Positions 12,479-23,304 of a stretch of 64,000 nt of DNA are shown one piece after another. Location of the stretch: the NCBI RefSeq assembly GCF_009017415.1, contig NC_092409.1, positions 1,178,001-1,242,000 on the forward strand, read 5' to 3'. The DNA is from Aspergillus flavus. Taxonomy: Eukaryota; Ascomycota; Eurotiomycetes; Eurotiales; Aspergillaceae. How positions within the stretch are numbered: the stretch's first letter is position 1; the number at the start of each line of letters is the position of its first letter. A program made the position numbers and the translations under genes. The notes under the pieces are model-generated. The model did not search any database, was not told the origin of the DNA, and worked only from the letters and a program-made list of their open reading frames with translations.

Positions 12479-13040
12479 CTAAACCCGACAAAGTCTCCTA
12501 TTCTCCGTCGGCAACCTATCATCTGTAACAACCCTCCGCTTCTCACTCCCAACAGCAGTAGCAGCCCAGAACACAACCCCCGAATCTACCTCCCCCTTCA
12601 ACTTCAAAACCCACCCATAATGCTCCCCATAAAAAGTCTGCTGGACATCCGGTTCCATGCGATCACTCTCTCACAGATACGACCCAGCGTCGGGACTAAC
12701 ATCGCGCCAGCGCTGCATGTGCCCGTAGGTGAAATTGTGCTGAGCAGCAGCGATCTACTGTGCCGTCGCGTCGGGACTCCAGTTCACGCTGGAGAGAGCG
12801 TGCATGACTGTCCGGCGCCAGGCGGGATTGACTGCGTTGTCTGGATTGCTGCCTCGAGGTGCCATGTTGAAGACGATGAGGGTTAGGCCTGCTTCAGAGG
12901 AGGTTTTGATGGCGTCGAAGCCAGGATTATGAGATTGTCGGGACCAATCGCCACTGCAGTAGTTCTGTGTCTTCCAAGCAAAGTCCTGGTCAATGGGGAA
13001 TCACTGGATTTCAGACCAACCATTGTTGCAAGGAATCTCA
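12479..13040 (-). pseudogene. Decayed berberine-bridge-type FAD-linked oxidase (C-terminal fragment)
   Basis: On the minus strand one frame reads as the C-terminal part of a BBE-domain oxidase. It includes blocks like FAWKTQNYCSGDWSRQ and YGHMQRWRDVSPDAGSYL, and ends in a VFWAATAVGSEKRR segment before a proper stop at 12479-12481. The frame is broken by nonsense codons at 13001-13003 (TGA where Trp is expected in EIQWFPIDQ), 12755-12757 (TAG) and 12671-12673 (TGA). The N-terminal FAD-binding half is absent. Intact relatives (about 450-550 residues) carry bicovalent FAD and oxidise alcohols or specialised metabolites. This copy cannot make a working enzyme. Confidence 0.85.
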
Positions 13041-13514
13041 AATTGTCATGAAGGGGCTACCACTAAACATGTGGAGCCGCGTCTTGGACAGGATCTAGTG
13101 AGTGGGTATGGCATCAAAACCCGGCCAACCATAAATATCATTTAGACGTCAGAATATAACACTAACATTGTTTAGTTTCAAGAGCCCGTGGCTTACGGGC
13201 CGGATGATAGCGGCATTAATTTAGAATCTCTCAATTGCTCACAAATTAGACCCACCAAGTCATATCACGGCCGAGTTCTCATTGATCGGACACTTTAGCA
13301 TTGCTGGCTAGAGTCTGGGCAGATGCGTGCACCCACCAAGGAAGTTGGTCGCGTTTCCAGGGCCTTCCGAGGAGGGCGACTAGCACAAACATCCATGGTT
13401 TGGCCATAATGGTGGGATTCAGGATTCTTTCTTAGTCGTTGTGATGTGCCGAAGTGATTGTTCAAGCCGGTCTAGTCTTCTGCAGAGAGAAGTGAGATCG
13501 AGGGTCATGGTAAC

Positions 13515-14509
13515 TGTACGCCCACAGGCCAGGGAACATTCAAGATGTCGCGCTTGTCATTATTCTTGTCTATCCTATTCTGAGTACGCTGACAGTGGGA
13601 CTCCGATGCTGGTCGCGGCTCCTCGGTCGGCACTTGGGCTGGGGTAGGCTCTCATTTATCCTAAAATGCGAGATAGAGCTATGTCTAACTATGTTTACAA
13701 ATGATGGTCTCATTGTGGTAGCCTGGGTAAATCAATCTTTTGTTCACCTGCTCCGTTAGCTATTCTAACGCTTACCAGGTTCTCGCAATTGGCCAGACCT
13801 ACACCGTATGGATGTGTATGTATAACACTTCAGGGCTCTCTGGTCGATGAATTACTTACTAGATCTTGTTATCGGCTCAGATACCAAATTAACGTATCAG
13901 GGATATCACTCAAGTGATGTGCCTCCCTTGTCGACAACAGAGAAAGTTACCGGACAGAAGAAGACGCATCGTCCGCTGGAGCCTTTATGCCCTTTCCGCT
14001 GTGAACATGTGCCTGCAAATCTCCAGCTTCCTGTCGGATCTTTTTCAGTGCAGTCCGCTAGCCTGCGATATGTCTTCGATTACCCAACTATGGATTCGGC
14101 AGCGCAGAAAGCTGCTGGGGCCGATGCAAACGGCATCAAAGACGGAAAGGTGGCTCAAGGTGGCCATTGTATCAATCAAAAAGCTTTTTTTCTAGGTTCA
14201 GCGGCCTTCACAATTGTCACAGAAATCTGGCTGTTGTGCATTCCCGCAATCATTATCTGGCGACTTCGGATGCCTAGGCAGTTCTGGTGATTGAGTGAGC
14301 GCTATTCTACCTCCCAGCAGGGGGGCAGCAGGTGGAGAGAACGATCGACTGCGGCTGAGGGCGCGAGATTGAGGGATCTATACGCTTTGCGAGATAATTT
14401 AAAGCATCATAAAGGGCCCAGTGACAGTCAGGAAGTAATCATGCATTTCGATGGCCGCTCAGATGTGCCCGAGTGCACTGCTGGTTCATCAAAAGTGCAA
14501 CATCAATAA
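13515..14509 (+). pseudogene. Decayed Pth11-like / fungal rhodopsin-domain integral membrane protein
   Basis: Pieces of a seven-helix Pth11-type protein are readable in order but not in one frame. They are a first helix ending PILSTLTVGLRCWSRLLG (about 13540-13640), DDGLIVVAW (13703-13725), VLAIGQTYTVW (13779-13811), the block VRWSLYALSAVNMCL (about 13970-14015, shifted frame), and FFLGSAAFTIVTEIWLLC (about 14187-14240) back in the first frame. The expected acceptor before DDG reads TTACAA instead of YAG. A stop follows directly after RLRMPRQFW, so the last helices are missing. A 70-codon tail frame follows to 14509. Frameshifts, a lost splice site and deletions mark it as non-functional. Confidence 0.8.
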
Positions 14510-15283
14510 ATGAAAAAGAGTCAACATTTTTCACTCCCCTTCGAGAACATGAGGTTAAAGAAATACCAAGAATCTATAGTTCTACACATATGCGGCCGCT
14601 TAGGCATGATACACTGTAGACCAACCGAGTAGTTGTTGCGAGACTCGGCGCTAATAATGCCATTAGTGCAAGCATTGTCAACCTGATGCGTGATCCTCAC
14701 CGAAAGATTCAACCTCAATCATACAGCGAGGAACAACTCACTTGTCCGAAGACCCATTTTCTCCGGCCTATTTTGAAAAGGACTGGTACTGGGCCTCTTC
14801 GTTTCAGAAAATGGTGCTTTGAAGCGTCAGCGCCAATCAACACCGCCGCTCAACACTCGGCGCTTTGGTGAAGAAGTGTTGCTTTGTCGCGCGCCAATTC
14901 ATCCAGTAAAGCACCAACCATCTCAAATCATGCAGCCCAGTTTGAGACAGGCTGGATCTAAGGAGCTTCATTGTGTTTCTGTTGCCTTGGATCCGTAGTG
15001 TCAACGACATTTGCCGGCCATGCATTGTTTAAAAGTCCGTCCTCTTCCTTGTGTGATCCTGCATTGTCTACGGCGTCCGTTTTCCTTTATCTTTTGTCAT
15101 TCTTTCAAGTATTTCCTTCGTTATTCCCGCTTAGATGTGTGATTGTCTGCTCTGAACTGACTTCACTTAATTGCCACCTGCCATGCCGATTTGATCTAAT
15201 GATAATCTCGTCGCATCCTCTCTTTAATCTTTAGATCGGGATACTACCATACTGTTCAACTCTTACAATTTTCAGCCGACAAG
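14510..15283. other. Intergenic region, promoter of the Ser/Thr-rich gene
   Basis: No gene recognised. The last 250 bp are pyrimidine-rich (CTTTATCTTTTG-type runs), as in the leaders of many fungal genes, and lead directly into the start codon at 15284. Confidence 0.5.
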
Positions 15284-16981
15284 ATGCAGTTCATATATAC
15301 AACTCTCGTTATTCATTTAATTGCCTCTCTTTGCTGGGCAGGCCCAATAGCTCATTCACGTTTAATCCGAGAGAAAAAGCATCATATGCCAGAAGGTACA
15401 CCGTCATCTGTAATAGACACTTCTACAGTCGTTTCCCACCTTGTACAAGACATTTCTACCACATCTAGCGGCAGTAGCTATATGAGTACCACGGCTAGCA
15501 CATTCTCCACAGCGATACGGACAGAGTCGAGCTCTAGTACTGTGCTTCATCGTACCACGGCTGGCGAAGATGAAGATGACGGCTCTGAGAGCTATTCGGC
15601 ATTTGACCCTACGACAACACTTACATCGTCACATATGGCGAGTAGCTCGTCGGCACCTGCTACACATACAACGAATACCCTCACTCATGGTCATAGCACC
15701 CCCAGTGTCTCCACCTCCAAGACACCAGATACAACACATTCAACCTCCTCGCTCGCAGACACACACTCTGCAGTTGCTGTTGTGCGTGCCAGCTCCGTGC
15801 CTGTCGCATCGAGCGAGATCGCTGAGCCTACGGTCACGACAACTACAGTCACATCAACGATCTTTAAACACCACAGCGTCACAGTCATTTCCTCTGGGAC
15901 ACAGTTATCACACTCATCTCGCCTATTTGGGGCCAGTTCATCGACTTGGAAGACCACGAAGTTTACATCAAATCTGCTCCCCAAAGTATCAGCAACTTCT
16001 ATCAGCCCCTCTACGAGTTTCTCATGGAGAGCGACCCCTACATCTACGTCAGTTCAATCTTCTACAATCACACAGACATCATCACATCTCTTCCGCGGAT
16101 CCACGGCAACCACAGATATTAGGTCTACAGCGTCATCTAGTCCTACCGTCGGTGTGATCCGCACCTTACCAGGAGCCGCTTCCTCAGGTGCATCTACCGG
16201 AGCACATCAGAGCTCAACGGCGACTGCACCACAGCCCGATCATACCAGTGCCCATTTTACCTCGGGCACAGTCAGTAATACCCATACCTCCAACACGTGG
16301 ACCCCACACACCACAGCCACGGCCTTTCACACGGATTCGATATCTCACACGCAGACTGCCACAAGTGCCTTCATCACCCAACCACCTTCCACCGGTACAC
16401 ACACTACCAAGACCCCCACAACACCAGACATAACAGGAACGGTCGTCTCAGGAACCGGAATCGTGATAATCATCCCGGGGATATCTACAAGCCGGAACAT
16501 AACAATCCCATTGAGCCCTGACGATAACATTCCCGTCACGGGAACAATATCAATGTCGACAAGTTCACCCCCAGTAACAACGCCCATCGGGGCCAGCTCA
16601 CAATCAGCATCAGCTACACAAAATACCACCCCTGCCATTAGCCCTCATGCCACGGGGTTGGTGACGACCATCCATCCCACCAGTACCGAGACCAAAGTCG
16701 TCACCATTGAAATGCCAACAACCGAGCAAACCCAGCGGCCGACACCTAATGCCTCAGTCTCTGTGCCAAGTGAGGGAAGTTCGCAGCTGACTGCACAAGC
16801 TACCGGTAGTAAGAAGGCTCCGGGGCCGGCTCCGGCTCCAACGTCGGACATTGCTGACAATGGGGTCGTGAATCCTGTTTCACCGATGTTTCTTACCGTG
16901 ACGGAGACGAAGACGGTGACTGAGAAGACTACTGAGACGAAAACTGTTATGATGACAGTGACAGCTACTGTTGATCGATGA
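15284..16981 (+). CDS. Ser/Thr-rich secreted mucin-like protein
   Basis: A single exon of 565 codons. The N-terminus is a clear signal peptide (hydrophobic IYTTLVIHLIASLCWAG, likely cut after the first 20-25 residues). The rest is dominated by Ser, Thr, Ala, Pro and His without Cys-rich or catalytic domains, so heavy O-mannosylation is expected. The C-terminus has TVTETKTVTEKTTETKTV repeats of the kind seen in fungal cell-wall proteins. It lacks a hydrophobic GPI-attachment tail. It is probably secreted or loosely wall-bound; no enzymatic function is visible. It stands intact between three gene relics, so it may be a fast-evolving lineage-specific gene. Confidence 0.8.
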   Translation: MQFIYTTLVIHLIASLCWAGPIAHSRLIREKKHHMPEGTPSSVIDTSTVVSHLVQDISTTSSGSSYMSTTASTFSTAIRTESSSSTVLHRTTAGEDEDDGSESYSAFDPTTTLTSSHMASSSSAPATHTTNTLTHGHSTPSVSTSKTPDTTHSTSSLADTHSAVAVVRASSVPVASSEIAEPTVTTTTVTSTIFKHHSVTVISSGTQLSHSSRLFGASSSTWKTTKFTSNLLPKVSATSISPSTSFSWRATPTSTSVQSSTITQTSSHLFRGSTATTDIRSTASSSPTVGVIRTLPGAASSGASTGAHQSSTATAPQPDHTSAHFTSGTVSNTHTSNTWTPHTTATAFHTDSISHTQTATSAFITQPPSTGTHTTKTPTTPDITGTVVSGTGIVIIIPGISTSRNITIPLSPDDNIPVTGTISMSTSSPPVTTPIGASSQSASATQNTTPAISPHATGLVTTIHPTSTETKVVTIEMPTTEQTQRPTPNASVSVPSEGSSQLTAQATGSKKAPGPAPAPTSDIADNGVVNPVSPMFLTVTETKTVTEKTTETKTVMMTVTATVDR

Positions 16982-17100
16982 AATCCTCCCTCTTTCTTTC
17001 ATATTCCTCTTCTTCTATAATATGTCCATTTTCTTTCAAACTGTAAACAATACGTTCATTTAGATAGTCAGAAACAAGCTATCCCCTAATACAATCCAAT

Positions 17101-17419
17101 CTAACCCCTCAAAACCTCAAATCTATCCAAAGCAGCCTCATATTCAACCCACCCCTCCTCACCATTTCTTCCCGGGATGAGCTTTCCTTCGCCCAACCGC
17201 CGATATGCTTCGTGTTAATGGTAAATCGAGCCCCTGGCTTGGTGGTGCCGAGGAGATCCTCACTGTTTCCGTATAGTTGGGATGTGTCGTTTTGATTGAT
17301 TTTCTCTTGATCTGGGTGGAGAAGAGAGAGACCACTTGTTCCGGTCTTGAGAAGGGGCCGTCGTCTCTGATTATGTCGCCGCTGCCGCCGAAGGTGAGTC
17401 TGGGAAGGATAGTAGTCAT
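17101..17419 (-). pseudogene. Decayed aldo-keto reductase fragment
   Basis: Minus strand. The start MTTILPRLTFGGSGDIIRDD resembles the N-terminus of fungal aldo/keto reductases of the aflatoxin-aldehyde-reductase type. Around 17312 the frame slips; in the shifted frame INQNDTSQLYGNSEDLLG and then GARFTINTKHIGGWAKE continue the family sequence, including the Tyr/Asp neighbourhood. The homology stops near 17160, and only a short unrelated or distal tail follows. About two thirds of a normal 330-residue protein is missing. An intact first frame of 86 codons survives but would encode no active enzyme. Confidence 0.75.
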
Positions 17420-18005
17420 TCAGAGTTTTGGTGGTGAGTAGGTAGATTTATGGATGAGCGGTTGCGGTTTGTTTGTTCGGTTTATTAATGGAGTGCAGGT
17501 TTTGTATGGCTTGGGACTGGGTTACTTCATATTTTGGGTTAGTTATTGGGGCTTGATTACCCATCCGGTGGTTAGATATCTGGGTTCAGTATTCCAGTAG
17601 TTACTTGACTGATGTGTTGATAATTGTATTTGAATGTAAATGGTTGTCCTCGTAGATGTGGCCTGAAGGATTAGCTGCTGGATTGTGGATGATGGTGGAA
17701 TGTTACACCTTTGTCCTGGTGTGCGATTTACTGTATTCTACTCATAATGTACTGAAATGTCCTTTTATAGGATGTTCTGGTCTTCCTAGCAAATGAAGTC
17801 TTTTTCTTTTGTGCAGTTATCGAAGATACGCTCAGCCAGAGTAGAATATGCAGATGGATATCTATGACGCCAACCCAAGAAAATATACAACGAACCCTCG
17901 TCAGCAACTCGATCCCGTCCGTCAGATTCGCCCGTACGCCATCCCATAAGTATATAACCAGAGGAGAACACATATATATACGAAATGAAGACAACGCCCA
18001 TCAGG
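17420..18005. other. Intergenic region, no gene recognised
   Basis: About 0.6 kb between the aldo-keto reductase relic and the 3' end of the Zn2Cys6 regulator. T- and G-rich, with no coding signal. Confidence 0.5.
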
Positions 18006-20064
18006 TCATAGTTCTGAAAGCCATCCTCCTGCGGCTGCAAACCTTGCTTGATACTCCTTGACACTGGCCCACTTGCGCAGTTCCTCTTCGTCGCGGTCTA
18101 TATCACTGACATAGCTCATCGAGCGGCCGGTCGTCTGTGGGCTTGCTGAGGCCATCGACGGGCTCGGAACTGCCATACCCTCCAGACGCATGAGGATATC
18201 GATGAAGGCATGGAGGTAAGACTCCGCCTCGGCCACGGTCAGCGGGTGCGGCCCCGCTGTTAAAGTGGTGGAATCAGCCGGTTCCTTATTTGGATTGGGA
18301 AGATTAAGAAGCGTAGAGGCGACCTGGCGGACTTTGGCGGTCTATAGATGTCACTGTTAGTACCGACTTAGGATAGGAATCGCGAAAGGATAACTTACAA
18401 AGCTAAGCCCGTTTGGCTCCATGTTGACCTCGTTGATAGATCGTATCAACACCAACATATCACGAATCACTATTCGACGCTCTTCCGCCATGGTGGCCCC
18501 GATATGATCCGACTGAGCGTCCGCGTCAGCCTCAAGTGTGTTGGACTGGTCTTCCTCGACCTTGACCGGCGATGGACTCGTATGGGTCGCTTGTTCGGCC
18601 CGCTTCTGGTATGCCTTCCAAGCGGCATATAGTGCCCAGTACTTCTCAACCAGGTAAGACCGAGTCCCTAGCTGGCTTGCGTATATGTTTGCCTTCTGAA
18701 TCTCGTATTGAATGTGTCGCCTTTCATATGAATTTAGATCCTCTGTAGGGCTCGGGCCAGGACCCTGACCCGGTACCGAACCTTGAAGTGAGTACTCTCT
18801 TGGTACGTCAGCGACGGCGGATTTGGCTTTCTGTAGGCTTTCCCAGACAGCAGCCCTTTGCCGTTCCCAGTCAAAAGGCTGGCCACTACCGAATGCAACT
18901 TCCCAAGCTGACACTTGGCTGTATGAGTTATATATGCGGACATTAAGATTAAACCCTACCAAGCGAGAAACCCTGTCTGCCGGTTGGGATTCAACATGAG
19001 TCGAAAAGATGAACTCATCATCTATTTCGAGGGGTAAGGGAGGATACCGCTCAGTCGGGGTTTCTGGAGGAATATGAAAAGTAAAGTCAGTTGACCCCAT
19101 CTGCTGCAACGTTCGGTATCCAACTAAAACAGCATAGAACAAGCGCCGCCCGAGTTCCTGTTCGATGATATCGAGCTGACCATCTCCCGGCTGACCGGGT
19201 AGGTCCTGCGATAAGCGCGACGAGTAGGAGTCTGGGCTTGGCGGACTCATCGTCCGAATTCGAGTACTATGGCCGCATAAATCATACACATGCAGTATTG
19301 TCAAACACTCGGACAAATATGAGCGACATGTTCGCATATTGTACATATAGCCGGAACAAATAGATAGAAAATAGCCGATGGCTGCATCGTAGACTGTCAG
19401 GCTACGTTCGAGATACCCCGCACCTCTTGCTTGGACAGCCACGTCCCGACATCTCTTAACCAATGCCATGGAGTGCGGGTAAGCTGCCTTTTCGGCTGCG
19501 GTCTTCAAGTGAAACCTCGGCCTTCGTGGAAATGATGTCACCAGAGTCCCAATCATGGAGGCCGCCAGGGCCAGGAAGGTACGGTTGGTAACATCCTCTC
19601 TTCGATCAAGGGCAGCGCGAAATGTCGGTTCATGAGGAACGGGTATTAGCGGGTGGATATAGGTGAAGTAATCATCGATCAAAAGTCGTATAGTAGATAA
19701 TGGACATATCATTTCCAAGGAGAAAACCGCTGGTGGCGGAAAAGGCTGACTGTTCAAGAGCCCTGTCGATTCTGGAGATGCTTGATCAGACGGGGTGGGA
19801 GAGCCAACGGGTGATGCCGTGAGCTTCTGTCGCTTAAGTGCTTCTGCATGACGGTTGGGAGGACCACGGCGCCTGCTTGGTCGCTCATAAGTACAGGGGA
19901 TATCCAAGCTTGCACACGACCGACAGGGCGGCCCGCTTGTATCACACTGGTTGGTGCCCGTTAGACAGGTCTCCTTGCGAGAGGGTACCTCGTTCGACAC
20001 TCACTTTCACCTTTCGAATACTGCAGGCATCACAAGCCTTGCGCAGCCTGGTTCTCTGGTCCAT
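18006..20064 (-). CDS. Zn2Cys6 fungal transcription factor with fungal_trans domain
   Basis: Three exons (20005-20064, 18399-19946, 18006-18341) give 647 residues; introns of 58 and 57 nt. The first intron sits inside the zinc cluster: splicing joins [13 protein letters not shown] to [11 protein letters not shown], giving C11-x2-C14-x6-C21-x6-C28-x2-C31-x6-C38. A basic linker ([20 protein letters not shown]) follows. From about residue 95 a fungal-specific TF domain begins ([20 protein letters not shown]). The third exon carries a Ser-rich stretch and ends GGWLSEL. An upstream in-frame ATG exists at 20283, but the [14 protein letters not shown] start is the usual one. It is a nuclear regulator with unknown targets. 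Its position beside relics of specialised-metabolism enzymes hints at a former pathway regulator, but this is inference. Confidence 0.9.
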
Positions 20065-21144
20065 GGGTATAGGGGTGAGATAGCGAAGGTTTCCATGCTT
20101 GGGTTGAATCCATGGGCCTAAGGCATTGGGCTTTATACGAGGATACCAGTCTTTGGTATTCTCTGAGCGCGGCAGGTTGGGATTTGCGATGTCTTGCCCG
20201 GACTGATACCCCAGAAAGGTGATCTCCAAGCAGATTGGATGATCGGAGGCGATCTGCACAGACGTTCTTCGGGTGATGTACAAATTAAGCAGTCATGCCT
20301 CGGTGATTAGACAGGAAAAGACTCAACGGCTAGACTCTTAAGCCTCAAAAATGGTCGCATTTTCCGAACGGTGCCTGGGAATCCCGGTGCCTAATAAATG
20401 AATCAAGCCGGTAAGTCCCTCACCGACGATGGTGGAGCCAAGAAATGCTTGGCTCGCGCACTCCCCCTCCGAAAGTGGGCATAAACCCGTTATGCTGAAA
20501 AGAAGTTTACGGAGTATAGCCACGGCCGATCTAGCAGCAGGAGGATTGATGGGACTCTCCGGAGTCTCCACGAACAAATGTCGAGCTTCCAAGGCGGTCA
20601 CGTGCATCCGCAGGATACCCGCCGCCGGCATTTGGTCAAGACGAATGAGCGATCGAACCACACAATAGTTGGCTCTGGACCATCTCCACCTTAGGGTTTC
20701 TTATCTGCAGGAAAAATTAACGGATGGGGTGATTCTGGAGCCAAGCTTGAGCACTGACTGGCTGAATCAGTCGATGGGAATGTCAACAGAGTTTACTATC
20801 CTCGACTTAGCTGCGTTAGCATGCTCAGGGGTTCCAGTCCGCCACCTCTCAAGTCACCGAATCAAGAAAAAAAAGGTGGTGGATCATCGGTGGGGACTGA
20901 ACGCTCCCTTGAAAACCCCTCAATCTCGTACTCTAAATGGGAGTACGGTAGTAGTCTAGAGTACAGACTATGAAGCTAACACGACCCAAACTAGATGACA
21001 AATACTCAGTCGGTCTTCTGTCCAAATCAGGTAACAGCTTATATATGCGACTGCCCCCGTATGGCAAACAAAAAAAAGAAAAGAAAAAACAAGATGAAAC
21101 ATCTAGAACAAAAAAGAAAAGAAACTATTCTAGCCAAAACAGGT
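20065..21144. other. Intergenic region, no gene recognised
   Basis: About 1.1 kb, the promoter of the Zn2Cys6 gene and the 3' flank of the next gene. It holds one inverted copy of the recurrent 9-mer (TACGGAGTA, 20508-20516) and an A-rich purine run near 21068-21125. Frames of 75-107 codons lack family resemblance. Confidence 0.5.
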
Positions 21145-22066
21145 CTATATCGTATCGCCGTCATGATACTCATCCACTTCATCAGGCCTCGCTCTCCCTA
21201 TCAGATCGCGCTTGTTCTCTAGATCCACAGCCCAGAGTGCTGAACCAACAGCAGTCGACATCAAGAAGAACATAGACAAGGGCGGGACCAACTGAAGGAT
21301 CAGAGCAACCGTTCCAAACCTGGAGTGACCATGGTTAGCAAGCCTAGGTGGATCAGCAAGGCCGAACAACACTCACGTAGTATACTGCAACTGGCGGCGG
21401 CGGATTTTCTCTTTTCTTTGCTGCTTCGAAAGATCTAACAGTTGGAAGTACCGCCAGTGGTGAAACGGACCCGCTCGATAACCAGTGAGCAAGAGAAACA
21501 TAGGTGTCCCGGCCACAGGAATAAAGTTTAGAGGGAGGAGGACAACAAACTCCACGATCTGTCGCAGAGAGAATGGTGCATAAACGGCACTATGAATCGG
21601 CTTGCCCAGCCGTTTGACGACATCATCACCTTGCGGATATAGGACCCGTGAAGTGGTGACCAGTTCCCCGTGGCCCTCATTCACTAAGACGGCATCGAAA
21701 ATATCCACCAAGGTTTCATCCACAAAGAATGCCTCAAAGAGTGCAGCCACAATTGCAGCACCTTCTCCTAAAACCAGGACCGCTCCGTTGACCCAAGCAC
21801 CGCGGCCTTGGAAGATAGAAAGAAAGGCGACCTGGGGCAAATAGGTAAAAAGGAACAGAAGCACGTAGATGAACGCCGAAAGCAGAACAATCGGAATTAG
21901 ACGAGTCTTGAACAAGGGCCAAAGGAAGCGATGCGATGCGAAATAATACACACCCTAGATAGTTGCGTCAGTGGTCACGACAGAGTATACCTAGGCAGCA
22001 AACAATTGCACTGACGCGAAGAGGATACAGCCAAGCAGCTCTGCTAGGATCGAGCGATCGGGCCAT
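21145..22066 (-). CDS. EI24/RRT8-type multi-span membrane protein
   Basis: Three exons (22016-22066, 21377-21954, 21145-21319) with 61- and 57-nt introns give 267 residues. The start at 22066 was chosen because MARSLDPSRAAWLYPLR splices in frame to GVYYFASHRFLWPLF, matching the YPxxGxYYF-HRxLW opening of the family. Hydrophobic segments include IPIVLLSAFIYVLLFLFTYL, VNGAVLVLGEGAAIVAALFE, VEFVVLLPLNFIPVAG and a last one near VPPLSMFFLMSTAVGSALW. The family includes yeast Rrt8/Lds1 (lipid droplet and spore wall) and bacterial CysZ-like EI24 proteins. The exact role of this copy is unknown. Confidence 0.8.
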
Positions 22067-22524
22067 AGCGACAGCCCAACCTAGAATGCACGCTAAAGAA
22101 ACCAGACAGAGATCTATTATATTAGAACTAAGTAGATGTATCGGCACGCTGACAGAAGCGATAGTACTTTCGTCGCGAGAGATGATTTCATGGATATCTT
22201 GCGGCTATCGACCAAGATCCGAGGCACATGATCTTATCGATAAGCCAGGGCGGTCAGAGCCCCGAGTCCCATGACTATAAATTGAAATTTTTTCATCGGC
22301 TCGCGAATTTTTTCTTCTTCCAAATTAAAACTGAACACACCTCCCTATTCACTCTGAGGTTCACAACACCATGGGCCCTTGGAGGGGAAATGGGAGGTTA
22401 GAGTAACTAGCTGCCTTACCCCAAATTCTTCTTCCTTTTGTGGAGCGTTTGGAAATATTTACAGCGTACACCCTTAATTTTTGCTTCGCCTGGTGTAGAT
22501 TGGCTCATGACCACGACCACCGAG

Positions 22525-23304
22525 TTAACCCGTATGGTCGTGAATGACATGTAGAATTTCTTCCAAACTATTGACAATCGCTGTCGGCTCCAAACCCGGC
22601 GCTGCTCTGTCCGCCCATCCTTTCCCGGACCGGTCAATCCAAATGACTCTCATGCCCACGTGGAGCGCCCCTATTATGTCGAAAGGATTGGAGCTGATCA
22701 CCCAGATGTCTTTCATTTCTGGCACGCACTTTCCCACCCTCTGAGCCAAATACCTGTAGACCTCTGGTGCGGGCTTAAATTTTCGAATGTCGTCGACGCT
22801 AACAAGGTCTCTAAATATCTCTCTATGGTGCGACAGTGGGCCTGACTGAAGGATAGACTTGGATACCATATTCGAAGTTCCATTGGTGAAAATAATGGGC
22901 ATCACATTCTGAGCCCTTGCCAGCTGATCCAACGCTGGTTCCACGTCCGGGAACGCGGCCATGTTGTCATGCATTTGAAGCAGCTCCTTGATACCGTCAT
23001 CCTGTATCGACGTTCCCGTATCAAGCAAGGCATGGATAAGCGCATTATGTGTGACTTCTTCGAAGGATATGTATAGGCCTAGCAACAACAGGATAAGCCG
23101 AGGCTAGAAACGAAGACACTATCATAGCTCACCCATGCTATTCAATCGCCACGTATACTCCAGCTGGTAGCGTCTCCACAATGTTGCAATTGACTGGGCA
23201 CGCTCCTTGTCATAATTGACATACTGTTCCAGGTCTCTGGCTATGGATCCAGGCGATAGTAGGGTACCGTAAACATCGAAGGCAATGACAGTCGTTTGAG
23301 CCAT
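22525..23304 (-). CDS. Type II 2-haloacid dehalogenase-like HAD hydrolase
   Basis: Two exons (23133-23304, 22525-23078) with a 54-nt intron give 241 residues. HAD motif I is AFDVYGTLL with nucleophile Asp10; motif II is FTNGTS; the motif III Lys lies in KFKPAPEVY; motif IV is replaced by the WVISSNPFDIIGA block typical of type II haloacid dehalogenases. A cap region (about residues 20-100) sits between motifs I and II. The enzyme class replaces the halogen of 2-haloacids by hydroxyl through an aspartyl ester. Many fungal members have unknown physiological substrates. Cytosolic, with no targeting signal seen. Minus strand, same direction as its neighbour. Confidence 0.9.

Noticed and set aside
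20065..20283. Upstream in-frame ATG extending the Zn2Cys6 regulator to 20283
   Set aside because: The extension has no family resemblance, while the [14 protein letters not shown] start at 20064 is the standard one for this class.
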